Positions 1 to 7,239 of a stretch of DNA of 64,000 nt are shown here, piece by piece. Made by a program: the position numbers and the translations under genes. The stretch lies in the NCBI GenBank assembly GCA_965243165.1, contig OZ251535.1, forward strand, positions 744,001 to 808,000. The letters run 5' to 3'. Position 1 is the stretch's first letter. The number at the start of each line of letters is the position of its first letter. The notes under the pieces are model-generated. The model was not told where the DNA came from. It ran no database searches and saw only the letters and a list, made by a program, of their open reading frames with translations. The stretch comes from CATQHD01 sp965243165. Its GTDB lineage: Bacteria > Actinomycetota > Acidimicrobiia > Spongiisociales > Spongiisociaceae.

Positions 1-29
1 AAAGGCGGGATGCGCCGGTTGCTCGCGGG

Positions 30-84
30 TTGGGGGGGCGAAAAGTTGTTCCGCCGCTCCGCCCACGCGGACGATCAGGGTTCG
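30..84. repeat. Possible right-end fragment of the ~210-bp TIR element
   Basis: The stretch from about 50 to 84 (GCCCACGCGGACGATCAGGG) resembles the right end of the intergenic element seen complete at 3610-3821 and 13258-13467, including the terminal GATCAGGGTT. Only about 35 bp can be aligned, so this is a weak call. The first 100 bases hold no gene that I can see. Confidence 0.3.
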
Positions 85-102
85 ACCGGCTGAACAGCCT
101 GC

Positions 103-405
103 TCAGTCCAACCGGCGGACGATTTCGCCCCATTCGTCGGGCGTGAAGGCCCTCATCGAGGCAGCCGTTACGTTGCCGGTGCGCCGCACCGCCATCAAAA
201 ACGAGGCGATGGTCTCGTCGTCCGGCGCGTCGACCTTCATTATGAAGTCGAACGGTCCGACGGTGTAGTAGAACTCTTCCACCTCCACCCCGAGGCTGCG
301 GGCGAACGCCACCACCCCCTTGGCCCGCTCGGGCGCCTCGGAAACCGTCATCATCCCTTCGCGCGTCACGTTCTCGGTTATGAAATAGGTAGCCACGGTC
401 TCCAC
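103..405 (-). CDS. GYD domain-containing protein
   Basis: This 100-residue protein has the GYD-family layout: a short beta strand with Tyr-Phe near the start (VATYFITENV), the segment APERAKGVVAFARSLGVEVE, then YYTVGPFDFIMKVDAPDDE and a C-terminal TASMRAFTPDEWGEIV. GYD proteins are small ferredoxin-like-fold proteins of unknown role, often next to metabolic genes; 100 aa is the normal size. It reads leftwards, alongside the Ldh-type dehydrogenase upstream, with a 97-bp gap holding an IS982-like end (411-430). The family call is fairly safe; the biochemical role is unknown. Confidence 0.8.
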   Translation of the reverse strand: METVATYFITENVTREGMMTVSEAPERAKGVVAFARSLGVEVEEFYYTVGPFDFIMKVDAPDDETIASFLMAVRRTGNVTAASMRAFTPDEWGEIVRRLD

Positions 406-410
406 GCCTC

Positions 411-430
411 CTAGATGGTCAGATCCAAGG
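411..430. repeat. Solitary IS982-like terminal repeat
   Basis: CTAGATGGTCAGATCCAAGG lies 6 bp upstream of the GYD gene start. It matches the ends of the IS at 44151-45180 (CTAGATGGTTGTTTCCAAGG) and of the MITE at 26412-26616. No facing partner was found within about 300 bp, so it is either the remnant of an excised copy or a chance match. Confidence 0.4.
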
Positions 431-502
431 TGTCCTTGGGTTGTTGGTCGGCGGGCCGGTATGTTGCCGGCGGGCCGCTGAGTTTAGCGCCCGGCGGCCG
501 CC

Positions 503-1555
503 TCAGACGGCCGGGCCGCCGCCTTCGTCTTGCAGGCAGGCTGCGTCCACGCCCAAACGGGATGCCAGCTCCCACAGGTTGCGGCGGGTGTCTTCGGACA
601 AGGGGACCCGTTCGTTTTGGGCCTTGCGCCGGGCTTCTATCTCGCCCGGCATGAGCACCGGGCGGGCGGGGTCGATGGGCGGCGAGGACTTCATGTAGGA
701 AACCAGCTCCGAGACGGCCTCCGGCAGATGATCCGCACCCTCGACGGCCAATACGGTCAAGGTGTTGTTGCGTTGGGAACCGGCCTGCCAGTTCTCTTCC
801 ACCAGCAGGGCGGACATTATCTGCACCAGCAAGGCCAAGGCATACCCTTTGTGGCCGTAACGGGCCCCGCCGAGCGGCAGCAGGGTGCCGGGCGGGTCGG
901 TGTACAGAGCGGCCGGATCGGCGGCGGGCATGCCATCGGCGTCGATGATCACATCGGGCGGGGCCTGTTCGCCTCGATCCCTCATCAACCTGATCTTGCC
1001 CTCCGGCATGATGCTGGCGGCGAAGTCGGCCACGATGGGATCGCTGGATGTGGGGGCGGCCCAGCTGATGGGATTGGTGGACATGCGGCCTTCCTTCCCT
1101 CCGAAGGGCGCGATCCATTTGAACCTGGGATCTCCGGATGCGAACACGACCGCCAGGCAGCCCTCCCGGGCCAACTGCTCTGAAAACGCTCCCAGCCTGC
1201 CGGTGTGCTGGACGCGCCGCACCGATGCCAGCCCGATCCCTCCTTCCCGGGCCGACCCGCCCGCCGCCGCAGCTGCTGCTCCGGCCCCTACGATTCCGAA
1301 GGTCCGGCGCCCGTCTATCGCCGTAACCGATCCGTACCGCCGGGTTACGGACGGGGAGGCGGCCGGATTGAGCAGACCGTTCTCGATCTCCGCTGTGTAC
1401 TGCGGCAACCGAGCCATTCCATGCGAAGACACCCCCATCCGTTCACTGTCTACCAAGTGGGAGGCCACCTGGTAGGCGTTGGATTCCGAGGCGCCGCAAG
1501 CCGCCAGGATATCCGCGCCGAGCTTTATCGCCGAGGGGGTCGGAACTTCGATCAC
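503..1555 (-). CDS. Ldh family (type 2 malate/L-lactate) NAD(P)-dependent oxidoreductase
   Basis: The 350-residue product fits the Ldh_2 family (malate/L-lactate/ureidoglycolate/2,3-diketogulonate dehydrogenases, usually 330-360 aa), which reversibly oxidise 2-hydroxy acids with NAD(P). Family features are the catalytic-histidine region DSERMGVSSHGMARLPQY near residues 36-53, the Gly-rich GRRTFGIVGAGAAAAAA, ASGDPRFKWIAPFGG and MSTNPISWAAPTS in the middle, and GARYGHKGYALALLVQIMSA at the end. Its substrate cannot be read from the sequence. The acid-sugar kinase and class II aldolase nearby suggest a sugar-acid route (inference). It is divergent from the cupin gene at 1630, so both probably start from the 75-bp gap between them. 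Confidence 0.88.
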   Translation of the reverse strand: MIEVPTPSAIKLGADILAACGASESNAYQVASHLVDSERMGVSSHGMARLPQYTAEIENGLLNPAASPSVTRRYGSVTAIDGRRTFGIVGAGAAAAAAGGSAREGGIGLASVRRVQHTGRLGAFSEQLAREGCLAVVFASGDPRFKWIAPFGGKEGRMSTNPISWAAPTSSDPIVADFAASIMPEGKIRLMRDRGEQAPPDVIIDADGMPAADPAALYTDPPGTLLPLGGARYGHKGYALALLVQIMSALLVEENWQAGSQRNNTLTVLAVEGADHLPEAVSELVSYMKSSPPIDPARPVLMPGEIEARRKAQNERVPLSEDTRRNLWELASRLGVDAACLQDEGGGPAV

Positions 1556-1629
1556 AGGCCCGCCAGGCTATCATATGCAGATGTGAGAGCCGGTCAGCGG
1601 AGAACCGGTTGCCGACAGGAGGTTAGAGT

Positions 1630-2163
1630 ATGTCAGGCCGGATTATCGTTACCGGTGAGAACTCGAACGGGTCTTCGTTCATCGCGAGCGACGAGGTTGC
1701 CGAAAAAATCGAGCTGGATCTGATGCCCGGAGTCTGGTTCTCCCGTATTTGGTCAGTCGAAGGCGCTCCGCAGCTTCCGCATGACGGATCGACGCCGGAG
1801 CTGCATTCCTGGTTTCCCTCGGCAGAAGGGTTCAGGTTCTACATGTTCAGCTTGCCGCCCGAAGGCGCGGGCCACGGCCCCGGGCCGTCCGATTTGGATC
1901 AGGCGGTGGAGCAGGCCAACCGGCTGTTGCCCGGTCTGTTGGATGTGGAATCCGACCCGGATAATCCGGGCCGGCACCGGTCCGCCTCCGTCGATGTGGT
2001 GTTCATCCTGTCGGGCCGGGTAGAAGCCGTCCTCGACGACAGAGCGGTGATGCTGAACCCCGGCGATGTCATCGTGCAGAACGGAACATTCCACGATTGG
2101 CGCAACCCCGGACCCGATCCGATGGTGGCGGTGGGGGCCAGCATCGGAGCCGACCGAGCCTGA
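1630..2163 (+). CDS. Cupin domain-containing protein
   Basis: The 177-residue product has a C-terminal single cupin barrel: VDVVFILSGRVEAVLDD followed by MLNPGDVIVQNGTFHDWRN, with the second cupin motif (PGD...H.W) intact and the first one poor in histidine. Similar proteins are small sugar or acid-binding enzymes, but several lack metal. A GGAGG ribosome site lies just upstream of the ATG at 1630. The stop is directly followed by the kinase reading frame, so the two are translationally linked. No specific reaction can be assigned. Confidence 0.8.
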   Translation: MSGRIIVTGENSNGSSFIASDEVAEKIELDLMPGVWFSRIWSVEGAPQLPHDGSTPELHSWFPSAEGFRFYMFSLPPEGAGHGPGPSDLDQAVEQANRLLPGLLDVESDPDNPGRHRSASVDVVFILSGRVEAVLDDRAVMLNPGDVIVQNGTFHDWRNPGPDPMVAVGASIGADRA

Positions 2164-3612
2164 TTGCCGCCGCCTCGGATATCGAGGTTCAACCGCAGGC
2201 AGCCGGCGGTGACCGGCTATCCGCTTTGGGGGCGCACCGAGCAGTCGGTGCTGGATTCCCTGCCGCCCGTTCATGAGGCGGCTTCGGCCGGGCCGGAGGG
2301 AACGGCGGCCGTACTGGACGACGATCCCACCGGCACCCAGACCGTTCACGGTATTCCGGTCGTACTGGACTGGTCCGACCCCGTTTTGCTGGAGTCCATC
2401 CTGGATTCCCGGCCCCCGGCGGTGTTTCTTCTGACCAACATCAGGAGCGTCGGCGAACCCCAGGCCAGGCTGATAACCCGCCGAGCCGCGGGATGCATTT
2501 CGGCGGCCGCACGGCGGGCCGGGGTCGAGCTTTCTTTCATCAGCCGCAGCGATTCCACCCTGCGGGGCCACTTTCCGGCTGATATGGAATCGATAGAGCA
2601 TGCTCTCGGACGTAGGTTTCCCTGGGTGATCGCACCCTTTCTGGAGGGCGCCGGGCGGTACACCATCGACGGGGTGCACTATGTCGCGGAAGGCGGCCGC
2701 CTGGTTCCGGTGTCCGAAACCCCCTACGCAGCGGATCCGGCCTTTGGTTTCGGCGCTTCCGATCTGGCGGGCTGGGTGGTCGAGAAGAGCGGATCCGCTG
2801 TCCCGCCCGAACGGGTGGTTTTGGTCGGCATCGACGACATCCGCGGCGGAGGGCCCGAAGCCGTTGCTTCCAAGCTGCGGCCGGCCGCCCCGGGTTGGGC
2901 GGCGGTGGTAGATGCGGCCGCCGCGGAAGATATTCGGGCGGCAGTGGAAGGGGTGCGGCGGCTGGCCGCCGAGGGCAGGCGATTTCTGTTCCGCACGGCG
3001 GCCAGCTGGGTGTCTGCGTGGGCCGGAGTAGACCGGCGGCCCTTGCTCGACCCCGATGAGCTGGGTTTAGCCGGCGGCCGGCCCGGTCTGGTGGTGGTCG
3101 GTTCTTATGTACCCAAAACCTCCCGGCAGGCGGCGGCTCTGCTGGACCAGGTCGAAATAGATCTGGTCGAGATGCCGGCCGAAGAGCTGGTCGACGCCGG
3201 AGCGCGGGGCCGGCGAATCGAGCAGACGGCGGCGCGGATGAGAGCTTCTCTGGAAGCAGGCCGGAACGCCATGGTGATGACCGGCCGGGAGTTGGTGAGG
3301 GGAGGGTCGCCGGATCACGACATCAGGCTGCAAGCCGAAGTGTCGGCGGCGGTGGCTGAAGCGGTCAGGAAGGCGGCTCGGGCAACGCCGGCATGGGTGG
3401 TGGCCAAGGGCGGGATCACCGCCTGCGATACGGCGCTGCATGGTTTGGGGGTTCGCTGCGCCGAGGTTCTGGGCCAGATAGCGCCCAACGTACCGGTGTG
3501 GCGCCTCGGGGCGGAATCTTGGCGGCCGGGCATGCCCTACGTGGTGTTCCCGGGCAACATAGGCGGAGACGGAGAGCTGGCCGCGGTGGTGCGCAAGCTC
3601 TGTGAGCGTTGA
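2164..3612 (+). CDS. Four-carbon acid sugar kinase family protein (DUF1537; OtnK/DtnK-like)
   Basis: The protein has the two-domain layout of the OtnK/DenK/DtnK kinases, which phosphorylate D-threonate, D-erythronate or 3-oxo-tetronate. The N-terminal sugar-acid domain has AVLDDDPTGTQTVHG and FISRSDSTLRGHFPADME; the C-terminal nucleotide domain has VVAKGGITACDTALHGLGV and PYVVFPGNIGGDGELAAVV. The usual family length is 420-480 aa. The longest frame opens with TTG at 2164, abutting the cupin stop; GTG at 2209 would remove 15 unconserved residues and may be the true start. Its TGA stop is the first three bases of the repeat element at 3610. Kinase plus class II aldolase suggests sugar-acid breakdown (inference). 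Confidence 0.85.
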   Translation: MPPPRISRFNRRQPAVTGYPLWGRTEQSVLDSLPPVHEAASAGPEGTAAVLDDDPTGTQTVHGIPVVLDWSDPVLLESILDSRPPAVFLLTNIRSVGEPQARLITRRAAGCISAAARRAGVELSFISRSDSTLRGHFPADMESIEHALGRRFPWVIAPFLEGAGRYTIDGVHYVAEGGRLVPVSETPYAADPAFGFGASDLAGWVVEKSGSAVPPERVVLVGIDDIRGGGPEAVASKLRPAAPGWAAVVDAAAAEDIRAAVEGVRRLAAEGRRFLFRTAASWVSAWAGVDRRPLLDPDELGLAGGRPGLVVVGSYVPKTSRQAAALLDQVEIDLVEMPAEELVDAGARGRRIEQTAARMRASLEAGRNAMVMTGRELVRGGSPDHDIRLQAEVSAAVAEAVRKAARATPAWVVAKGGITACDTALHGLGVRCAEVLGQIAPNVPVWRLGAESWRPGMPYVVFPGNIGGDGELAAVVRKLCER

Positions 3613-3821
3613 CCCTGATTGTTTACGAGAGCGGCGGCGGGCAGATGAAATAAGCGTCCGCGTCCTTCTGGCCTGGGGAAATAACAAGAGACAAACTTTT
3701 CTGATCCAAATAGGGCGTTCACCAACCGGTGAAAGCCGCCTCATCGGGTCTGAAGTCTTACAGGCTGACGAACGACGCGGGCAACGGCCCGCCCCGCGGG
3801 GGGCATGAACGATCAGGGTCA
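3610..3821. repeat. Complete ~212-bp intergenic element with terminal inverted repeats (copy A)
   Basis: The ends are TGACCCTGATTGTTTA on the left and the reverse complement of TGACCCTGATCGTTCA on the right, 14 of 16 matching. Internal landmarks shared with other copies are ACGAGAGCGG, GGCGGGCAGATGAA, CTTCTGGCCTGGGG, TTTTCTGATC, ACCAACCGGTGAAAGCCGCC and GCCCGCCCCGCG. There is no open reading frame and no transposase, so it looks like a MITE-type non-autonomous element. The left end overlaps the stop of the kinase gene. Confidence 0.75.
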
Positions 3822-3832
3822 GCTTTCCTCGG

Positions 3833-4129
3833 TTACTCGATGAGGGCCGCGGTGATGATTTCCACGCTCTCGGTCAGCGAACCCAGCGCCCCCTCGACGG
3901 CGGACGCAATGTGCTCGCTGGCGAGGTGCCGGTCAAGGTCGGCTTGGGTGCTCCAGTTCTCCAAGAAGATGAAGCGTCCGGGGTCATCTCGGGAGACATG
4001 CAGGTCGTAGTTGATGCAACCCGGCTCTGCCCGCGTGGGCGGGATCAAGCCCCGCAGCGCCTGCTCGACCCGGCCCTCTTGGCCCGGCTTGGCTTTGATG
4101 ACGGCGACCACCGTGATGATGTCGGTCAT
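3833..4129 (-). CDS. Putative quinol monooxygenase (ABM domain)
   Basis: At 98 residues this has the size and pattern of antibiotic-biosynthesis-monooxygenase (YgiN-like) proteins, dimeric ferredoxin-like barrels acting without metal cofactors on quinols and related aromatics. The pattern is ITVVAVIKAKPGQEGRVEQA, then PTRAEPGCINYDLHVSRDDP and RFIFLENWSTQADLDRHLAS. It reads leftwards, downstream of the aldolase with a 91-bp gap, perhaps in one transcript. The fold assignment is reliable; a true catalytic role is not shown. Confidence 0.8.
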   Translation of the reverse strand: MTDIITVVAVIKAKPGQEGRVEQALRGLIPPTRAEPGCINYDLHVSRDDPGRFIFLENWSTQADLDRHLASEHIASAVEGALGSLTESVEIITAALIE

Positions 4130-4220
4130 GGGTTGTCAATATAGCTGAAGAGGTGTTGCCCGAGGCGTCTCGATTCTGAGGCGGCGGCCGCCTGGGGGGC
4201 GGGGAATATTGCCGGGGTGT

Positions 4221-5246
4221 TCATCCGATCGAGTTGCCGGCGCTGCCGAGCTGCCGGCAGGCCGCCGCCACGCGTTCGGTCATGGCCTGCTCAGCCTTGG
4301 CCATCCATACACGCGGGTCGTAGTTGGCCTGGGTCTCGGAGTCGATGTCCAACAGGTCGGCCCGATGGGTGAGCATGTGGTCGGCCGCCGCCCGAGAATA
4401 GGTATAACGGGTGTCGGTGTTGATGTTCATCTTCACCACTCCGTACTCGATGGACCGAAGTATTGCGTCGGGGGCCGCCCCTGTTCCGCCGTGGAATACC
4501 AGACGATGACGGGCCTCGGCCCCGAATTCCTTCTCCACCGCGGCTTGGCCTTCGGCCAGGATCTGGGGTTTCAACGACGCTCCCTCCGGTCGGTATACGC
4601 CGTGCACGTTGCCGAAGGCGGCGGCCAGCAGATAGCCGTTCTGCCCGGCGGGGCCCAGGCGGCGGGCGGTTTCCACCATGTCCTGCGGTGAACTGTAGAG
4701 ATTGCCCCGGGTTGCTTCGGAACTGTCCGGTTCTCCGTCTTCGGCTCCTCCGATCACGCCGATCTCTATCTCCAGCACCACCCCGAGCGGCTTCATCTCC
4801 TCGAGAAGCTCCCGGGCGGCGGCGAGGTTGCGATGCAGGGGAAGTCGTCCCCCGTCGAACATGTGCCCCCCGAACAGCGGCGGCTGTCCTCGGGCGGCGC
4901 GGCGGCGGCTTGTTTCCAGCAGCGGCCGCACGAAAGAGTCGAGCGCCCCCGGAGGGCAATGATCGGTTTGCAGGGCGATGTTGACCGGATATTCCCGGGC
5001 CATCCGGCGGCCGAACAAGGCTAAGGCCTCGGCGCCGGCCGCCGCGTCCATCACCGGCCGGCCCGAGGCGAACTCGCTACCTCCGATGGACAGTTGGATG
5101 ACGCCGTCTGCCCCGGCCTGCGCGAATCCGGCCAAGGCTGCGTTCAAGGTAGTGGAGGAGGTGACGCTGACCGCGGCCAGAGCGTACCCCCCCCGGGCCG
5201 CCGACTCCAGCATGGAGCGGTATTTATCGGGGTCGGCGATGGGCAT
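4221..5246 (-). CDS. Class II fructose-bisphosphate aldolase family protein
   Basis: The 341-residue product matches zinc-dependent class II aldolases, which cleave ketose bisphosphates to DHAP plus an aldehyde. Visible features: LQTDHCPPGALDSFVRPLLE with the first zinc-ligand histidine and catalytic aspartate, GVVLEIEIGVIGGAEDGE, AAAFGNVHGVYRPEGASLKP, VFHGGTGAAPDAILRSIEYG and VVKMNINTDTRY for phosphate binding. The length is near the class IIA (FbaA) size. Association with an acid-sugar kinase and an Ldh-type dehydrogenase leaves open a tagatose- or other ketose-specific role rather than glycolysis. It is divergent from the OYE gene at 5323, with only 76 bp between. Confidence 0.88.
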   Translation of the reverse strand: MPIADPDKYRSMLESAARGGYALAAVSVTSSTTLNAALAGFAQAGADGVIQLSIGGSEFASGRPVMDAAAGAEALALFGRRMAREYPVNIALQTDHCPPGALDSFVRPLLETSRRRAARGQPPLFGGHMFDGGRLPLHRNLAAARELLEEMKPLGVVLEIEIGVIGGAEDGEPDSSEATRGNLYSSPQDMVETARRLGPAGQNGYLLAAAFGNVHGVYRPEGASLKPQILAEGQAAVEKEFGAEARHRLVFHGGTGAAPDAILRSIEYGVVKMNINTDTRYTYSRAAADHMLTHRADLLDIDSETQANYDPRVWMAKAEQAMTERVAAACRQLGSAGNSIG

Positions 5247-5322
5247 GGGGGCGTCGTGCTCCGGGATCGTCGGCGGCTATACTTTGTCGAGTGGCCTCCC
5301 CCGACATGATATATGATCTCCT

Positions 5323-7239
5323 ATGGGCGCCGGCGCCGGGTTGAGGCTGCTTTCACCCTGGCGGTTGGGCGGCCGGGTTGCTCCTAACCGCGTTCTCTTC
5401 GGACCGCACACAACCAACCTGGGCGTTGGCCGATCTCTGTCGAAGAGGCACTTGGCCTATTACCGCCGCCGAGCCGAGGGGGGATGCGGGGTGGTGATCA
5501 CCGAAGAGCTGACGGTGCACCCTTCGGATTGGCCTTATGAGCGGGCGCCTGACGCCGCAGAGTCGGAGGCGGCATTGGGCGGCATAGCGGAGGCGGTCCA
5601 TCGGTCCGGCGCTTTGCTGATAGCGGCGGTGGGCCACAGCGGACTGCAGGGATCCAGCGCATATTCGCAGCGGGAGCTGTGGGCCCCGTCGCCCGCGCCG
5701 GATCCGATAACCCGCGAGTGCCCCAAAGAGATGGAACCGGAGGACATCGAGGAAGTGTTGGCAGGGTTCGCCCGGGCGGCCGCCGCGGTCGGTCGGAGTG
5801 GGGCGGACGGGGTGGAGATCAACGCCGGCCAACACAGTTTGATCCGCCAGTTCCTCTCCGGGCTGACCAACCAACGGAGCGACCGATACGGGTCCGATCG
5901 CGCTTTGTTCGCCCGCCGCGTCATCGAGCAGGTGCGCATGGCCTTGGGCGCCGGCGTTGTAGGAATGAGGCTCTGCTGTGACGAATTTGCGCCCTGGGCC
6001 GGCATCACCCCCGAAGCGGCCGCCGACATCGCAGTCTCTCTGGCGCCCGGTTTGGACTATATAGCGGTGTCGGTGGGGTCGATTTTCACCCCCGGCGCCG
6101 CCCGCCCCGACGGGCATACCCCGCCCGGCTTCTCGATTGATCTGGCCCGGTCGATCAAGCAGGCGGTGGGCGGCGCCGCGTCGGTGATCGTCCAAGGCTC
6201 AATCGTAATGGTCGAGCAGGCGGAGGCCGCATTGTCGGAGGGGTTGGACGGGGTGGAGATGACCAGGGCGCAGATCGCCGACGCCGATCTGGTCCGCAAG
6301 ATCGAGGCCGGCCGGCAGCCGCGCCCCTGTGTTCTGTGCAACCAGCTCTGTATGAGCCGAGACCCCCGCAATCCGATCGTGAGCTGTGCGGTGGAGCCCA
6401 GCGCCGGGCGCGAGACCGAGGATCCAGATTGGTATCAGCCTGCGGACCGCCCTAGATCCGTAACCGTGGTGGGCGGCGGGCCGGCCGGGATGGAAGCCGC
6501 CGCGGTGGCCGCGGCCAGGGGTCACCGGGTACGCCTGATGGAGGCCTCTGACCGCTTCGGCGGTTCGTTGACGCCCGCCTCCCGCCTGCCGGGAAGGGAG
6601 CGCTTCGCCCTGTTCACCCAGTGGCAGGAGCGCCGGCTCGAGGAGCTGGGCGTCAAGGTGGAGGCCGCTTCCCCTTACACCGGTGCCCGGCTCGGCGGCC
6701 GATCGACGGAATACATATTCTGTGTAGGAGGCATGCCCAAGCCCCCCTCGTTCGAGGTAGAGGAAGGGGCGAAGATATTGTCGGTGGCCGAGGTTGCGTC
6801 CGGGGCGGAGATCGAGGGAGAGGGGGCGGTGGTTTGGGACCCTATCGGCATCTGGGAAGGCGTCGGGGCGGCGGAGATACTGGCCCGCCGGCTCGAGGTA
6901 ACGATGGTAACCCCGGATCCGGTGATAGGGCGTGACCTGGCCCGCACCGGGGATCTCGCTCCGGCCAACACCCGCCTGCAGTCGGCCGGGGTGAGGTTGA
7001 TCAAAGGGGCGCGGGTGATGCGGGCCGGCCCTGGAGAAGTGGAGATCGCCTATCTCTATTCTGCCCGCACCGAGATACTGGCGGCCGCGGTCCTGGTGGA
7101 CGCCGACCACAGGCTGCCTGCCGCTGTCCCGGGAGGGCCGGAGGGGATGCTTCGGGCCGGAGATTGCGTCGCCCCCCGCACCGCGGCTGAAGCGGTGCTG
7201 GAAGGCCGGCGGGCGGTGCTGGAGATGGAGTCCCGGTGA
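5323..7239 (+). CDS. Mycofactocin system FadH/OYE family oxidoreductase 1
   Basis: The 638-residue flavoprotein has an N-terminal old-yellow-enzyme TIM barrel (about residues 1-360: NRVLFGPHTTNLGVG, GADGVEINAGQHSLIRQFLS) followed by a 4Fe-4S site (CVLCNQLCMSRDPRNPIVSC) and a C-terminal FAD/NAD(P)-binding region (VTVVGGGPAGMEAAAVAA). This is the 2,4-dienoyl-CoA reductase/trimethylamine dehydrogenase architecture. The paired arrangement with a second such enzyme next to mft genes matches the named mycofactocin-associated FadH/OYE type 1. The FMN active-site region carries H-S-G (VGHSGLQGSSAY) instead of the common H-x-G-R. It overlaps the next gene at GTGA. The substrate is unknown. Confidence 0.85.
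   Translation: MGAGAGLRLLSPWRLGGRVAPNRVLFGPHTTNLGVGRSLSKRHLAYYRRRAEGGCGVVITEELTVHPSDWPYERAPDAAESEAALGGIAEAVHRSGALLIAAVGHSGLQGSSAYSQRELWAPSPAPDPITRECPKEMEPEDIEEVLAGFARAAAAVGRSGADGVEINAGQHSLIRQFLSGLTNQRSDRYGSDRALFARRVIEQVRMALGAGVVGMRLCCDEFAPWAGITPEAAADIAVSLAPGLDYIAVSVGSIFTPGAARPDGHTPPGFSIDLARSIKQAVGGAASVIVQGSIVMVEQAEAALSEGLDGVEMTRAQIADADLVRKIEAGRQPRPCVLCNQLCMSRDPRNPIVSCAVEPSAGRETEDPDWYQPADRPRSVTVVGGGPAGMEAAAVAAARGHRVRLMEASDRFGGSLTPASRLPGRERFALFTQWQERRLEELGVKVEAASPYTGARLGGRSTEYIFCVGGMPKPPSFEVEEGAKILSVAEVASGAEIEGEGAVVWDPIGIWEGVGAAEILARRLEVTMVTPDPVIGRDLARTGDLAPANTRLQSAGVRLIKGARVMRAGPGEVEIAYLYSARTEILAAAVLVDADHRLPAAVPGGPEGMLRAGDCVAPRTAAEAVLEGRRAVLEMESR

Noticed and set aside
411..1118. Open frames overlapping the Ldh-type dehydrogenase
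   Set aside because: Arg/Gly-rich antisense or shifted frames with no motifs, typical of high-G+C DNA.
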